Assembly (NCBI GenBank): GCA_902496665.1 | Contig: CABVBU010000011.1 | Coordinates: forward strand, 5,054 to 69,053 | Source: an uncultured Clostridium sp. | GTDB taxonomy: Bacteria > Bacillota > Clostridia > Lachnospirales > Lachnospiraceae | DNA: 64,000 nt | Reading direction: 5' to 3' | In this document: positions 33,530 to 42,207 of the stretch, piece by piece | Layout: the number at the start of each line of letters is the position of its first letter | How positions within the stretch are numbered: position 1 is the first letter of the stretch | The notes under the pieces: model-generated | What the model was told of the DNA's origin: nothing | What the model saw: only the letters and a program-made list of their open reading frames with translations | The model's database searches: none | Made by a program: the position numbers and the translations under genes

Positions 33530-34378
33530 TCACGCGTCGTACATCTTCATCTTTAAAATATCAAGGAATGACCGGTGATCAAGCTTCACAACTCTTGTCA
33601 CCGTCTCTGCCTTTGTGATCTCAATATAATCCCCATTTTCCAGCCGCACTAACGTGTCGCCGTCAAAAGCTGCCACCTGACTGCCACGGTTCGTCGCCGG
33701 GATCTCGATTCTGATCCGGCTATCCGCTCCGAAAACGATCGTTCTCGATGTCAGCGTATGCGGACAGATCGGTGTAAGGATCATCAGCTGTCCGTCCGGC
33801 TGGGCGATCGGTCCCCCCGCCGACAGATTGTACGCCGTGGATCCCGTAGGCGTCGCAACGATCATACCGTCGGCGCTGAATTCATTTAAGAACTGTCCGT
33901 CCACGTAAAGCTTTAGCTTTAATACCCGTGGATCTCCGTCTCTTGTCAGGACGATATCATTGAGCGCAATGCTCTCTTTCACCGGCCTTCCGTTCCGGTA
34001 AACACAGCCCTTCAACATCATGCGTTCCTGAAGTTCATAGCAGTCCTCCAAAAGCGCATCCAGAAGCTCCTTCACATCGCCTTCCCGGCCGATCTGGGTA
34101 AGATAGCCGAGGCCGCCGAGGTTGATACCGATCATCGGAAGATTTCTCCCGGCAAGATCCCTTGCCGCCTGGATCAGGGTTCCGTCCCCGCCCAGTGTGA
34201 TGACACATTCGGTATCCGCAGGTACCTCCTCCGGATCCGTATACGGATTTCCATGTCCGGACACACTTTTCCCCGCAAAAACTCCCGCGCCGTGAGCCTT
34301 CAGATACTTTTCAATAGCCGCCTGCATATTCTTCGTATTCTCTTTGTCAGGATTTGCAACGATGTAAAATTTCTTCAT
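33530..34378 (-). CDS. nadK: NAD kinase
   Basis: Phosphorylates NAD to NADP. The 282-aa product has the LGGDGTLIQAARDL motif (GGDG at 63-66), LNDIVLTRDG, and TPTGSTAYNLSAGGPI, which line the nucleotide site. The order tlyA-nadK-argR with short gaps is typical of Firmicutes. It starts 20 nt after tlyA ends, so it is in the same operon. Confidence 0.95.
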   Translation of the reverse strand: MKKFYIVANPDKENTKNMQAAIEKYLKAHGAGVFAGKSVSGHGNPYTDPEEVPADTECVITLGGDGTLIQAARDLAGRNLPMIGINLGGLGYLTQIGREGDVKELLDALLEDCYELQERMMLKGCVYRNGRPVKESIALNDIVLTRDGDPRVLKLKLYVDGQFLNEFSADGMIVATPTGSTAYNLSAGGPIAQPDGQLMILTPICPHTLTSRTIVFGADSRIRIEIPATNRGSQVAAFDGDTLVRLENGDYIEITKAETVTRVVKLDHRSFLDILKMKMYDA

Positions 34379-34398
34379 AAAATTATGCCTGTTATGCC

Positions 34399-35208
34399 TT
34401 ATCTATCCAGTGTCTCGTGTGCCTTTTCAACGATTTCGGAAGCGCCTATCGTGTCATTTGCGAAGGTGCTGCCATCCGTGCAGTTTCTTAAATGGAGCAG
34501 ATACTCGATATTTCCCTCCGGTCCCTTGATCGGGGAAAATTCCAGATGGAGAGCTTCAAAACCGATGCTGCCTGCAAAGGAGGCAACCATCTCAATGACC
34601 TCAAGATGCACAGATTTTTCGCGGACAACGCCCTTCTTTCCGACCTTCTCACGCCCTGCCTCAAACTGCGGCTTGATCAGGCATACGACCTCGCCGTCCG
34701 GCTCCATAAGTGCCTTCACCGGTCCCAGAACCTTCGTCAGAGAAATAAAGGAGACGTCAATGGATACAAACTGGATCCTGTCCGGGATCTCCTCCGGAGT
34801 CACATAACGGATATTGGTCTTTTCCATGCAGACCACGCGCTCATCATTTCTGAGCTTCCACGCCAGCTGTCCGTGCCCCACATCCACAGAATAAACCTTC
34901 ACTGCCCCGTTCTGAAGCATGCAGTCCGTAAATCCGCCCGTGGACGCTCCGACGTCCATACAGATCTTTCCCTCTAATGTCACGCCGAAATGTGTCATGG
35001 CCTTCTCTAATTTCAGGCCGCCGCGGCTCACATATTTTAATGTGGTTCCGCGCACCTCCACGTTCGCTGTCTCGTCGAACATGGATCCTGCCTTGTCTTC
35101 CTTCTGTCCATCCACATAGACGATGCCGGACATGATGACCGCCTTCGCCTTCTCTCTGGACTCCGCCAGATTTCTCTTTACCAGCAGAACATCCAACCGT
35201 TCTTTCAT
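34399..35208 (-). CDS. tlyA: TlyA-family rRNA 2'-O-methyltransferase
   Basis: An S4 RNA-binding domain (about 1-60; ERLDVLLVKRNLAESREKA) is joined to an FtsJ-like methyltransferase domain with CMDVGASTGGFTDCMLQNGA for SAM binding. Relatives methylate 16S and/or 23S rRNA at cytidine; in mycobacteria loss confers capreomycin resistance. The 269-aa length is usual. It starts 12 nt after dxs ends, in the operon. Confidence 0.92.
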   Translation of the reverse strand: MKERLDVLLVKRNLAESREKAKAVIMSGIVYVDGQKEDKAGSMFDETANVEVRGTTLKYVSRGGLKLEKAMTHFGVTLEGKICMDVGASTGGFTDCMLQNGAVKVYSVDVGHGQLAWKLRNDERVVCMEKTNIRYVTPEEIPDRIQFVSIDVSFISLTKVLGPVKALMEPDGEVVCLIKPQFEAGREKVGKKGVVREKSVHLEVIEMVASFAGSIGFEALHLEFSPIKGPEGNIEYLLHLRNCTDGSTFANDTIGASEIVEKAHETLDR

Positions 35209-35220
35209 TGGCTTTGCTCC

Positions 35221-37092
35221 TTATCTCTTCTCGTTTAAAAATTCCGTCTCAATACGTCTGATCACGGAATCACTGTTGATTCCAAGCATCTCCCTGAGCA
35301 CGGAAACATTTCCGTGTTCTACATAGGCATCCGGAAGTGCGATCTGGATCACGCGGATCTCCGGGTGTTTTTCATGGATATATTTTGTGACATACATGCC
35401 CATGCCGCCACGGAGAACGTTCTCTTCCATGGTGACGATCAGCTTATGCGTCTTGCAGAGACGATCGATCATATCCGTATCGAGCGGCTTTACAAATCTC
35501 GCGTTCACTAAGGTACAGGGCTGTCCCTTTTCCTTTAATTTTTCCCGGACATGTTCGCCGGTGCTCACCATGCTGCCGAGGGCAAAAAGTGCGATTTCCG
35601 ACTCCTCGTAGAGCATCTCCGCCTTTCCATATTCGACAGGAGCGCGGAATTCTTCCAGTCCGCGGTACGCCTGTCCTCTCGGATAACGGATGGCGAGGGG
35701 CGCATCAAAATTCACGCCGAACTCCAGCATGTCCTGAAGCTCCCAGCAGTTTTTCGGTGCCATGATGTTCATTCCTGGCACAAGACTTAAGAAGGAAATA
35801 TCAAAAATTCCCTGATGCGTCTCCCCGTCGCTTCCGACAAGACCTGCCCGGTCGATGGCAAACAGCACAGGAAGATCCTGAATACAGACATCATGAAGCA
35901 CCTGGTCATAGCCACGCTGTAAAAAAGAAGAATACACCGCAACTACAGGCTTCAGTCCCGCTGCCGCCATACCTGCCGCCGATGTCACCTCATGGGCCTC
36001 CGCGATTCCTACATCAAAGAACCGTTTTGGAAATTCTTTCGCAAACTTCGTGAGTCCTGTTCCGTCCGGCATGGCTGCCGTCAGAGCCACGATTCTTTTA
36101 TTCTTTCCGGCAAGTTCGCAGATCTTCTCTGAGAATACATCCGTGTAGCTCGGAAACTCCTTCTTCTTTAAAGGATTTCCGGTCTTGATATCAAATGGTT
36201 CCACACCGTGGAATCTCGCCGGATTTTCTTCCGCCGGCTTGTAGCCTTTTCCCTTTTTCGTGATAACATGGACTAAGACCGCATGCTGGACGCGCTTCGC
36301 TTCCTTAAATACACGGATCATTTCCTGCACGTTATGGCCGTCCACAGGCCCCAGATACGTGATCCCCATGTCCTCAAATAACATTCCCGGAACAAGGAAC
36401 TGTTTGATCCCGTTCTTCAGCTGGTACAGACCGTATGCCAGCGGTCTTCCGATCACAGGGATCGCGGAAAGTGTCCGTTCCACCCGGAGTTTTAACTCCG
36501 CATATCCTTCTTTTGTGCGGACACTGCTGAGATATTTCGACATTCCGCCTACATTCCTGGAAATAGACATCTCATTGTCATTCAGAACAATAATAAAATT
36601 CTTTTTGATCTGGGCCGCATTGTTCAATGCCTCATATGCCATTCCGCCGGTCAGGGCACCGTCTCCGATGACCGAGATCACCGAATAATCTTCCTCTGTG
36701 ATCTCTCTCGCCTGGGCAAGACCGAGACCCGCAGAGATGGATGTGGAGCTGTGTCCTGTGTCGAAGGCATCATAAGGGCTTTCCTTTCTCTTCGGGAATC
36801 CACTCATTCCGCCAAACTGGCGCAGGTCATCAAAACCGGCTTTTCTTCCGCTTAAAAGCTTGTGGGTGTAGGCCTGATGGCCCACATCCCAGACGATTTT
36901 ATCCTTCGGAAGATCAAACGCCAGATGCAGTGCCATCGTAAGTTCCACAACCCCGAGGTTTGAAGCGAGATGGCCGCCTGTTTTACTTATTTTTTCGATC
37001 AGGAACTGGCGGATCTCCCGCGCAAGCTCCGGATACTGGTCTTCTTTCAGTTTTTTGATGTCCGAAGACTGTTTTATATGATCAAGCAGCAT
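35221..37092 (-). CDS. dxs: 1-deoxy-D-xylulose-5-phosphate synthase
   Basis: The thiamine-diphosphate enzyme that begins the MEP isoprenoid pathway from pyruvate and glyceraldehyde-3-phosphate. The 623-aa product has SNLGVVELTMALHLAFD, the ThDP motif VIGDGALTGGMAYEALNNA (GDG to N), the DRAGLVGSDGETHQGIFD segment with the catalytic histidine, and a transketolase C-terminal domain. It is followed by tlyA and preceded by ispA with gaps of 12 and 37 nt. Confidence 0.97.
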   Translation of the reverse strand: MLLDHIKQSSDIKKLKEDQYPELAREIRQFLIEKISKTGGHLASNLGVVELTMALHLAFDLPKDKIVWDVGHQAYTHKLLSGRKAGFDDLRQFGGMSGFPKRKESPYDAFDTGHSSTSISAGLGLAQAREITEEDYSVISVIGDGALTGGMAYEALNNAAQIKKNFIIVLNDNEMSISRNVGGMSKYLSSVRTKEGYAELKLRVERTLSAIPVIGRPLAYGLYQLKNGIKQFLVPGMLFEDMGITYLGPVDGHNVQEMIRVFKEAKRVQHAVLVHVITKKGKGYKPAEENPARFHGVEPFDIKTGNPLKKKEFPSYTDVFSEKICELAGKNKRIVALTAAMPDGTGLTKFAKEFPKRFFDVGIAEAHEVTSAAGMAAAGLKPVVAVYSSFLQRGYDQVLHDVCIQDLPVLFAIDRAGLVGSDGETHQGIFDISFLSLVPGMNIMAPKNCWELQDMLEFGVNFDAPLAIRYPRGQAYRGLEEFRAPVEYGKAEMLYEESEIALFALGSMVSTGEHVREKLKEKGQPCTLVNARFVKPLDTDMIDRLCKTHKLIVTMEENVLRGGMGMYVTKYIHEKHPEIRVIQIALPDAYVEHGNVSVLREMLGINSDSVIRRIETEFLNEKR

Positions 37093-37129
37093 GTTTCCAG
37101 ACTACTCCCTTACATATTTTATATAGTGA

Positions 37130-38023
37130 TTAGTTTCTCCTATTCACAAGCATTTCAATAATGTCATACAGAAATTCATTTTTTCCCGGCAGCCCCGCAA
37201 GTCTTCCTGCTGCCCGGTCAGAAATTTCCTTTACATCCAGTTTTGCCTTTTCAAGACCTTCTAAGGTCACATAGGTAGTCTTTTCGTTCTTTTCATCGCT
37301 CAGAACCGGCTTCCCAAGCTCTTCCTGAGTGCTCGTCACATCGAGGATATCGTCCTGGATCTGGAATGCGAGACCGATCTCGGAGGCCATCGTCTCCACC
37401 TCTTTGATCTCTTCCTCAGACGCGCCCGCAAGAACTGCGCCGATCATCATGGAGGCCTCGAGAAGAGCCCCGGTCTTTAACCGGTAGATGAAGTCGAGTT
37501 TTTCTCTCGGGATTTCCTTTCCGGTGAGCTCCACATCGACGGTCTGTCCGCCGATCATGCCGTAGATTCCTGTCTTTTCCGCGAGGATCCCGATGGCACG
37601 GCCGACTTTCGCCGGATCAGCGCCCATGGAAAAGGCCTTTGACGCGGTCTCGAACGCATAGATCATCAGCGCATCACCCGCCAGCACTGCCATATCATAG
37701 CCGTAGGCTTTCCAAGTGGTGAGTTTTCCGCGGCGGTACTCGTCATTGTCCATGCACGGCAGATCGTCATGGATCAGGGATGAGGTGTGGATCATCTCCA
37801 TGGCCGCCATGAACGGCTCGATCTCCGACCCGTTTCCACCGAACAGGCGGTACACTTCCCGCATGAGAAGCGGCCTTAAGCGCTTTCCACCTGCTTTTAC
37901 ACTGTAATTCATTGCCTCAAAGATCGTCTTCTGATGTCCGGTCTCCCCCGGCAAATATGAATATACGACTGTCTCAGTCTCCTTGACCGCCTGACTGAAC
38001 CTTTCCTTAAAATTGTCCGCCAT
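37130..38023 (-). CDS. ispA: polyprenyl (farnesyl/geranylgeranyl-type) diphosphate synthase
   Basis: Condenses isopentenyl diphosphate units into C15-type chains. The first aspartate-rich motif is LIHDDLPCMDND and the second is FQIQDDILDVTS. RLRPLLMREVYRLFG and GQTVDVELTG also fit. The start at 38023 (MADNFKERFSQAVKETETVV) lies inside the end of xseB, a 17-nt overlap, with GGAGG and AGGA upstream; it gives 297 aa. It is in the xse-dxs operon. The exact chain length cannot be read from sequence alone. Confidence 0.94.
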   Translation of the reverse strand: MADNFKERFSQAVKETETVVYSYLPGETGHQKTIFEAMNYSVKAGGKRLRPLLMREVYRLFGGNGSEIEPFMAAMEMIHTSSLIHDDLPCMDNDEYRRGKLTTWKAYGYDMAVLAGDALMIYAFETASKAFSMGADPAKVGRAIGILAEKTGIYGMIGGQTVDVELTGKEIPREKLDFIYRLKTGALLEASMMIGAVLAGASEEEIKEVETMASEIGLAFQIQDDILDVTSTQEELGKPVLSDEKNEKTTYVTLEGLEKAKLDVKEISDRAAGRLAGLPGKNEFLYDIIEMLVNRRN

Positions 38024-38240
38024 TTTCCTTTTCCTCCGTTTGATCTCCACTCAAAACAAGGATCTTTTTTTCGATCGTCTCAATTTTTTCATTGCAGCTC
38101 TTTACAAGCTTCATTCCTTCTTCGTAATCAGCGAAAGCATCCTCCAGAGATCCGTCTCCCTTTTCCAGCTTTCCGATGATCCGGTCAAGAGCCGCAAATG
38201 TCTCCTCGACATTCATCTGTTTTCTTGTCTCGTCATCCAT
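38007..38240 (-). CDS. xseB: exodeoxyribonuclease VII small subunit
   Basis: A 77-aa coiled-coil subunit that multimerises with XseA. FAALDRIIGKLEKGDGSLED and YEEGMKLVKSCNEKI are family motifs. The ATG at 38240 is preferred because GAGG lies 6 nt upstream; a GTG four codons earlier has none. It overlaps ispA. It is separated from xseA by 210 nt, which is unusually wide and contains a MITE remnant. Confidence 0.92.
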   Translation of the reverse strand: MDDETRKQMNVEETFAALDRIIGKLEKGDGSLEDAFADYEEGMKLVKSCNEKIETIEKKILVLSGDQTEEKENGGQF

Positions 38241-38298
38241 ATGATTCCTCACTGCGGCAGCGTGTACTGCCGTGTTGTTCTATTTTCCTGAAAACTAC

Positions 38299-38362
38299 AC
38301 AACGATTCAGCAACTTCATCGTTACGTGCAAAAATCCATTTCAAATCAATTTCATTGATGGG
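38299..38362 (-). mobile_element. truncated MITE copy between xseA and xseB
   Basis: About 64 bp matches one half of the 133-bp element: AACGATTCAG, TTCATCGTTACGTGCAAAAA, then TCCATTTCAAATC and a TTGATGGGG stem arm. The other half is replaced by AT-rich sequence to 38450 with no feature. Relative to copy A, the terminal hairpin has changes on both strands (TAACTAT/ATAGTTA to AACGAT/ATCGTT), which keep it paired. Confidence 0.75.
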
Positions 38363-38450
38363 GTGTAGTACTTTTGAAGATTTTAAATTTTATTTATTGT
38401 TTGGTTATTCATGTAAATTGGTGTAATAAATCATGTTCTGCAGTGGATTC

Positions 38451-39719
38451 CTACTGATACTTCTCAACATGATCTACAACAGCACCGATTCGGCCGTCCT
38501 TCACCCGGACCGTGATCCGTTTTCCGGCTTCCGCCTGTTCTACAGTCTCCAGACGTTTTCCATCTCCGTCCGTGATAAATCCGAATCCGCCGCTGATCTT
38601 CTTTAACGGAGACAGTCCCCACAGACGCTCACTCTTCACCGCAAGATTTCTCTTATCCGCCGCAAGCCGGTCCGCCATGGATCTTCTGAGCAGTGTCTCT
38701 GCATTCTGCAGATCACGTCTCGCCTCCTGCTGCCGCTCTGCGATCAGACGTAAAAGTGTATCTTCCGCGTCCGCCAGCCGTTTTTTCTTCTCATTCAACT
38801 GGCTCTTCGGATCATAAAACCGCAATGTCAGCTCATCATGCTTTAACTTGCTCCTGGTCCGCTCAAGACATGTTCCCATCTCCTTCATCAGGCGCTGTTT
38901 TCTCGCATTCAGATCCATCCGGAACTGGAAATAATCAAATACCGCAAGCTCTGCCGCCGCTGACGGAGTCGGTGCCCGAAGATCTGCCGCATAATCCGCG
39001 ATCGTCACATCAGTCTCATGACCCACCGCCGAGATCACCGGCGTATTGCAGGCAAAGATCGCTCTGGCGACTTCCTCCTCGTTGAAGGCCCAAAGGTCTT
39101 CGATCGAACCGCCGCCGCGCCCGACGATCAGGACATCCAGTCCCATCGCATCAAGCGTCCGGATTCCTTTTACGATGCTGTCCTTTGCGCCGTCTCCCTG
39201 AACCAGGGCCGGGTAGAGGATCAACTGGACATATGGATTCCGTCTGTGGGAGATATTCATGATATCCCGGATCGCAGCTCCCGTGGGCGCTGTGACGATT
39301 CCCACGGTCTTTGCGAACCGCGGGATCGGCCGCTTATACTGCGGGTCAAACATCCCCATCTCTTCCAACTCTTTTAAGAGTTTTTCAAATCTCAGATACA
39401 GGTCCCCGCGCCCGGAAAGTTCGATTTCTGACGCGTAAAGCTGGTATTTTCCGTCCCGCTCGTAGACATCCACAGTTCCTTTTACAACAACCTGCTGTCC
39501 CTCGGCGAGCTTAAAGTTGAGGCCGCGGCGCTGGCCTGCGAACATGACAGCCTGAAGTGTTCCTCCGCCGTCTTTCAGCGTGAAATAGATATGTCCGGAA
39601 CTGTGATACTTACAGTTGGAAACTTCCCCCTTCACCGACAGGCGGCGAAGAAGGAAGTCCTGTGCAAACATATTTTTGATGTATGAATTTACCTGTGCAA
39701 CAGAGTAAACACCTGCCAT
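38451..39719 (-). CDS. xseA: exodeoxyribonuclease VII large subunit
   Basis: The catalytic subunit of ExoVII, which degrades single-stranded DNA. The 422-aa product has an N-terminal OB fold (VKGEVSNCKYHSSGHIYFTL, with LQAVMFAGQRRGLNF) and the catalytic core with TAPTGAAIRDIMNI, DVLIVGRGGGSIEDLWAFNE and ISAVGHETDVTIADYAADLR. A coiled-coil C-terminal region follows. It starts 3 nt after nusB ends. Confidence 0.96.
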   Translation of the reverse strand: MAGVYSVAQVNSYIKNMFAQDFLLRRLSVKGEVSNCKYHSSGHIYFTLKDGGGTLQAVMFAGQRRGLNFKLAEGQQVVVKGTVDVYERDGKYQLYASEIELSGRGDLYLRFEKLLKELEEMGMFDPQYKRPIPRFAKTVGIVTAPTGAAIRDIMNISHRRNPYVQLILYPALVQGDGAKDSIVKGIRTLDAMGLDVLIVGRGGGSIEDLWAFNEEEVARAIFACNTPVISAVGHETDVTIADYAADLRAPTPSAAAELAVFDYFQFRMDLNARKQRLMKEMGTCLERTRSKLKHDELTLRFYDPKSQLNEKKKRLADAEDTLLRLIAERQQEARRDLQNAETLLRRSMADRLAADKRNLAVKSERLWGLSPLKKISGGFGFITDGDGKRLETVEQAEAGKRITVRVKDGRIGAVVDHVEKYQ

Positions 39720-39722
39720 CGT

Positions 39723-40178
39723 TTAATTGCCTTTCTGGATCAGTTTTGCAAGGATACCGTTTACAAACGCCGGGGCTTCATCTCCGCCGAATTTTTTTGC
39801 GAGTTCAACCGCTTCGTTGATGGCAACCTTCTCCGGGATCTCCTCATCATATTTCATCTCGAACACTGCAAGACGTAAAATCGTAAGCTCAACTTTACCC
39901 ATACGTCTTGTTCTCCAGCCTTCCGCGATCTCGTTGATCTTTTCATCGATCTCCGGGATCAGTTCCATGATCTTCTCGACGCGTTTTTCGAGGTATGCGC
40001 GGTCCTCTTCTTTCTCAAACGGATCATGAAGGATCTCATCTTTTCCGTCTTCGCCGGTCACATCCTCCTTCGGCGCTTCAAAATATCTCTCTAACTGCTC
40101 TTCCTTCTCCTCTGCCGGGTAAAAATCCTGGCAGAACAGCATCTTAAAACAATGTTCTCTGGCTTCCCTTCTGGTCAC
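39723..40178 (-). CDS. nusB: transcription antitermination factor NusB
   Basis: An RNA-binding helical protein needed for rRNA antitermination, 151 aa. The GTG start at 40178 (MTRREAREHCFKMLFCQDFY) follows GGAGG at 7 nt. The C-terminal MGKVELTILRLAVFEMKYDE and PEKVAINEAVELAKKFGG are diagnostic. An acidic insert (about 30-60) is longer than in E. coli NusB. It is the first gene of the nusB-xseA-xseB-ispA-dxs-tlyA-nadK-argR operon. Confidence 0.94.
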   Translation of the reverse strand: MTRREAREHCFKMLFCQDFYPAEEKEEQLERYFEAPKEDVTGEDGKDEILHDPFEKEEDRAYLEKRVEKIMELIPEIDEKINEIAEGWRTRRMGKVELTILRLAVFEMKYDEEIPEKVAINEAVELAKKFGGDEAPAFVNGILAKLIQKGN

Positions 40179-40305
40179 TTTTCTACCTCCGTTTATCCGA
40201 ACGGGCTGGCGGATGATCCGGCAGTCCGTACTGTTTCTGGTTGTCAATGATGCTCTGGACTGCAGTTTTGGGTTTGGGTGCAGAACAGAGTACTCCTAAT
40301 TTACG

Positions 40306-40334
40306 ATTATACATGAAAATGTATATTTTCACAA
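40306..40334 (-). promoter_or_regulatory. promoter of the nusB operon with a palindrome in the spacer
   Basis: On the minus strand TTGTGA (40329-40334), 17 nt, TATAAT (40306-40311). The spacer holds TGAAAAT-N4-ATTTTCA (40314-40331), a perfect 7-bp dyad placed where a repressor would block RNA polymerase. Confidence 0.7.
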
Positions 40335-40371
40335 GTACCTATGTGAGAGATGTTTATCATTGTGGTGAGTC

Positions 40372-40430
40372 GGCAAGGGAGGGGCGGTGGGAGCGGGCTT
40401 GGGGATCGCTCCCGCCGCCCCTCCCTTGCC
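40372..40430. other. very stable G+C-rich hairpin, 24-bp arms
   Basis: The arms (40372-40395 and 40407-40430) match over 24 bp with one G-T pair around an 11-nt loop; each arm has runs such as AAGGGAGGGGCGG. No T-run follows on either strand. It lies 40 nt upstream of the nusB promoter. It could block transcription between the divergent units or be a palindromic repeat. The bases from 40431 to 40633 show only a lone TATAAT (40579-40584). Confidence 0.7.
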
Positions 40431-40641
40431 TTTGCTGGTGTTGTTTCTGGAGTAAAAACTGCGATTTGCTAAGGGTATTTCTGGAATTAGAAATTTTAAC
40501 GCTGATATTGTTTTCTGAATGGCGAATCTTGATGCAGAGTCATTGATGAGAAGAATGGTTTTTCTTGATATGGTGTGGTATAATTTTTCTGTGTTAAAAA
40601 GATGATATGCTTATAAAAATAATTCATTAAGAAAGGATAAC

Positions 40642-40774
40642 GTAACTGTTCAGTAGGGCTGCGCACTTGCTGCGCTGACCGTAAGACACCATAAGCTGGA
40701 AGGCAAAAATCTCATCGGCGAAGCCGATCTGGAGTGGATTTTTACTTGCAACTATGAAGGTAGTGAATCGTTAC
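40642..40774 (+). mobile_element. 133-bp IS66-type MITE, copy E
   Basis: Begins GTAACTGTTCAGTAGGGCTG and ends TGAATCGTTAC. Flanked by AGGATAAC (40634-40641) and AGGATAGC (40775-40782), 7/8. The right duplication supplies AGGA, 10 nt before the ATG of the lipoprotein gene, so the insertion sits in that gene's leader. Confidence 0.9.
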
Positions 40775-40788
40775 AGGATAGCAATAAA

Positions 40789-41718
40789 ATGCGTAAACTA
40801 AAATACCTGCCGTTCATCATCCTGTGCATGTTATTATCAGGATGCGGCGCTGAGAAGAACACTATTTCAACAGAAACAGCAATGCAAACTTCCGAAATCG
40901 AATTAAAAACAGAGACGGAATCCCGTTCTAAAAATGCTACAGAAACAACGGCAGAAAGATCCTCTGAAGCTGACACGGAATCAATGACAGAAAGCCCCTC
41001 TGAAATCGATCTGGATACAGACATTGAAACCAGCCCTGCTGCCAATGTGGATACCGAAAATAATACTCCCGGGACAAAATACATTACCATCGACTTGTCC
41101 ACAGTCAAGGAGACACATCCCACCAGTGATGCCGCCGCTCCTTTTGATTTAAAGATCGTATCCGAAGAAGAGAACGGTATCGATTTTGCAAACGAATGGT
41201 ACGACAGTAAAGAATTATCCCTCCCAATGATCGGCACCGACTGGAACAGCTTTTATGATGACAACTACCAGTACCTCTGGTCCGGCGAAGAACTTTATAT
41301 TTACGAAAGCGGTACCGGAAACTGCCTGTATGTCTTAACCTATCCCACCGACAAATGGTACATCAACGGAAATAATGCCTGTCTGAAGGACGGAATCTTC
41401 TACGGTGCCAGCGTGACAAACGGCTACGCCCAGCCGGATACCTGTTTCATGTTTGCCTATGATCTGGAAAATCATCAACTCCTCTGGAGAAGCGCTGACC
41501 AGACCTGTAACTCCATGAACTTTATCGTAAAAGACAATGTGATCATCTGCGGATATGGTTTCACCTCCGAAGACGATTACCTCTATCAGCTCGATCTCCA
41601 CACTGGCGAGGTTCTCTCCCGACTGACTCTAAAAAAACAGCCTGATCTCCTCGTATACCAGGATAATACACTTTACGTCCATACCTACAGCTATAACTAC
41701 ACAATCGAGATAGAATAA
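40789..41718 (+). CDS. predicted lipoprotein with propeller-like C-terminal domain
   Basis: The 309-aa product has a signal peptide with lipobox LSGC (C19), then a Ser/Thr/Glu-rich linker of about 80 residues. From about residue 95 the pattern YLWSGEELYIYESGTGNCL, FMFAYDLENHQLLWRSADQ and YLYQLDLHTGEVLSRLTL suggests PQQ-like beta-propeller blades. No enzyme motif was recognised. It lies on the opposite strand between asp23 and nusB, genes that usually share orientation. Its codon use looks richer in A and T than the neighbours. A MITE lies 14 nt upstream. It is probably an acquired or relocated gene. Confidence 0.8.
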   Translation: MRKLKYLPFIILCMLLSGCGAEKNTISTETAMQTSEIELKTETESRSKNATETTAERSSEADTESMTESPSEIDLDTDIETSPAANVDTENNTPGTKYITIDLSTVKETHPTSDAAAPFDLKIVSEEENGIDFANEWYDSKELSLPMIGTDWNSFYDDNYQYLWSGEELYIYESGTGNCLYVLTYPTDKWYINGNNACLKDGIFYGASVTNGYAQPDTCFMFAYDLENHQLLWRSADQTCNSMNFIVKDNVIICGYGFTSEDDYLYQLDLHTGEVLSRLTLKKQPDLLVYQDNTLYVHTYSYNYTIEIE

Positions 41719-41725
41719 GTTCGCC

Positions 41726-41764
41726 AAAAAGGGCAGGACTCCCGGTCTCCCGGGAATCCTGCCC
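41726..41764. terminator. terminator shared by the lipoprotein gene and asp23
   Basis: GGGCAGGACTCCCGG pairs with CCGGGAATCCTGCCC (one mismatch). TTTTTGGC follows on the minus strand, so it stops asp23 transcription before the nusB region. Confidence 0.88.
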
Positions 41765-41781
41765 TCACGCAGTCACAATCT

Positions 41782-42165
41782 TTACTTTTCTTCCAGGCTG
41801 ACCCCGGCAATCTTAATATTCACATCAAGTACCGTAAGTCCCGTCATGTTCTCGATCGCGTTCTTAACCTTCTCCTGCACCTTCTCGCAGACGTCCGGAA
41901 TACTATATCCATATTTCAGATTCAGAGCCATATTCACGCTTACATGCTCCTCCGTAACTTCCACCTTAACGCCTTTGGAAAGGTTCTTCATTCCAAGCTT
42001 TCCAACCAGCTCGTTCGTAATATTTCCCGCCATGGAATCCACACCGTCAACCTCAGTTGCTGCCAGGCCGGCAATAATTGCCACGACTTCATCCGCAATC
42101 TGGACTTCTCCAATTTTGTCCTTCTCATAAACCTTATGACTGCTTCTCTCTGTTTCCGCTGCCAC
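41782..42165 (-). CDS. Asp23/Gls24 family envelope stress protein
   Basis: A 127-aa protein with the family's AGLAATEVDGVDSMAGNITN and VEVTEEHVSVNMALNLKYGY, ending in TGLTVLDVNIKIAGV. Relatives attach to the membrane through AmaP and respond to envelope stress. The GTG start follows AGGAGG. It lies downstream of spoIIIAH, as in many Clostridia, with its own extended -10 promoter and a terminator. Confidence 0.92.
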   Translation of the reverse strand: MAAETERSSHKVYEKDKIGEVQIADEVVAIIAGLAATEVDGVDSMAGNITNELVGKLGMKNLSKGVKVEVTEEHVSVNMALNLKYGYSIPDVCEKVQEKVKNAIENMTGLTVLDVNIKIAGVSLEEK

Positions 42166-42198
42166 AATAATTACCTCCTGTATATCAAAGATATAATT

Positions 42199-42207
42199 AT
42201 TATACCA
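42199..42207 (-). promoter_or_regulatory. extended -10 promoter of asp23
   Basis: TGGTATAAT on the minus strand (42199-42207) about 35 nt before the start. The -35 is weak (TATGCA). Confidence 0.55.
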
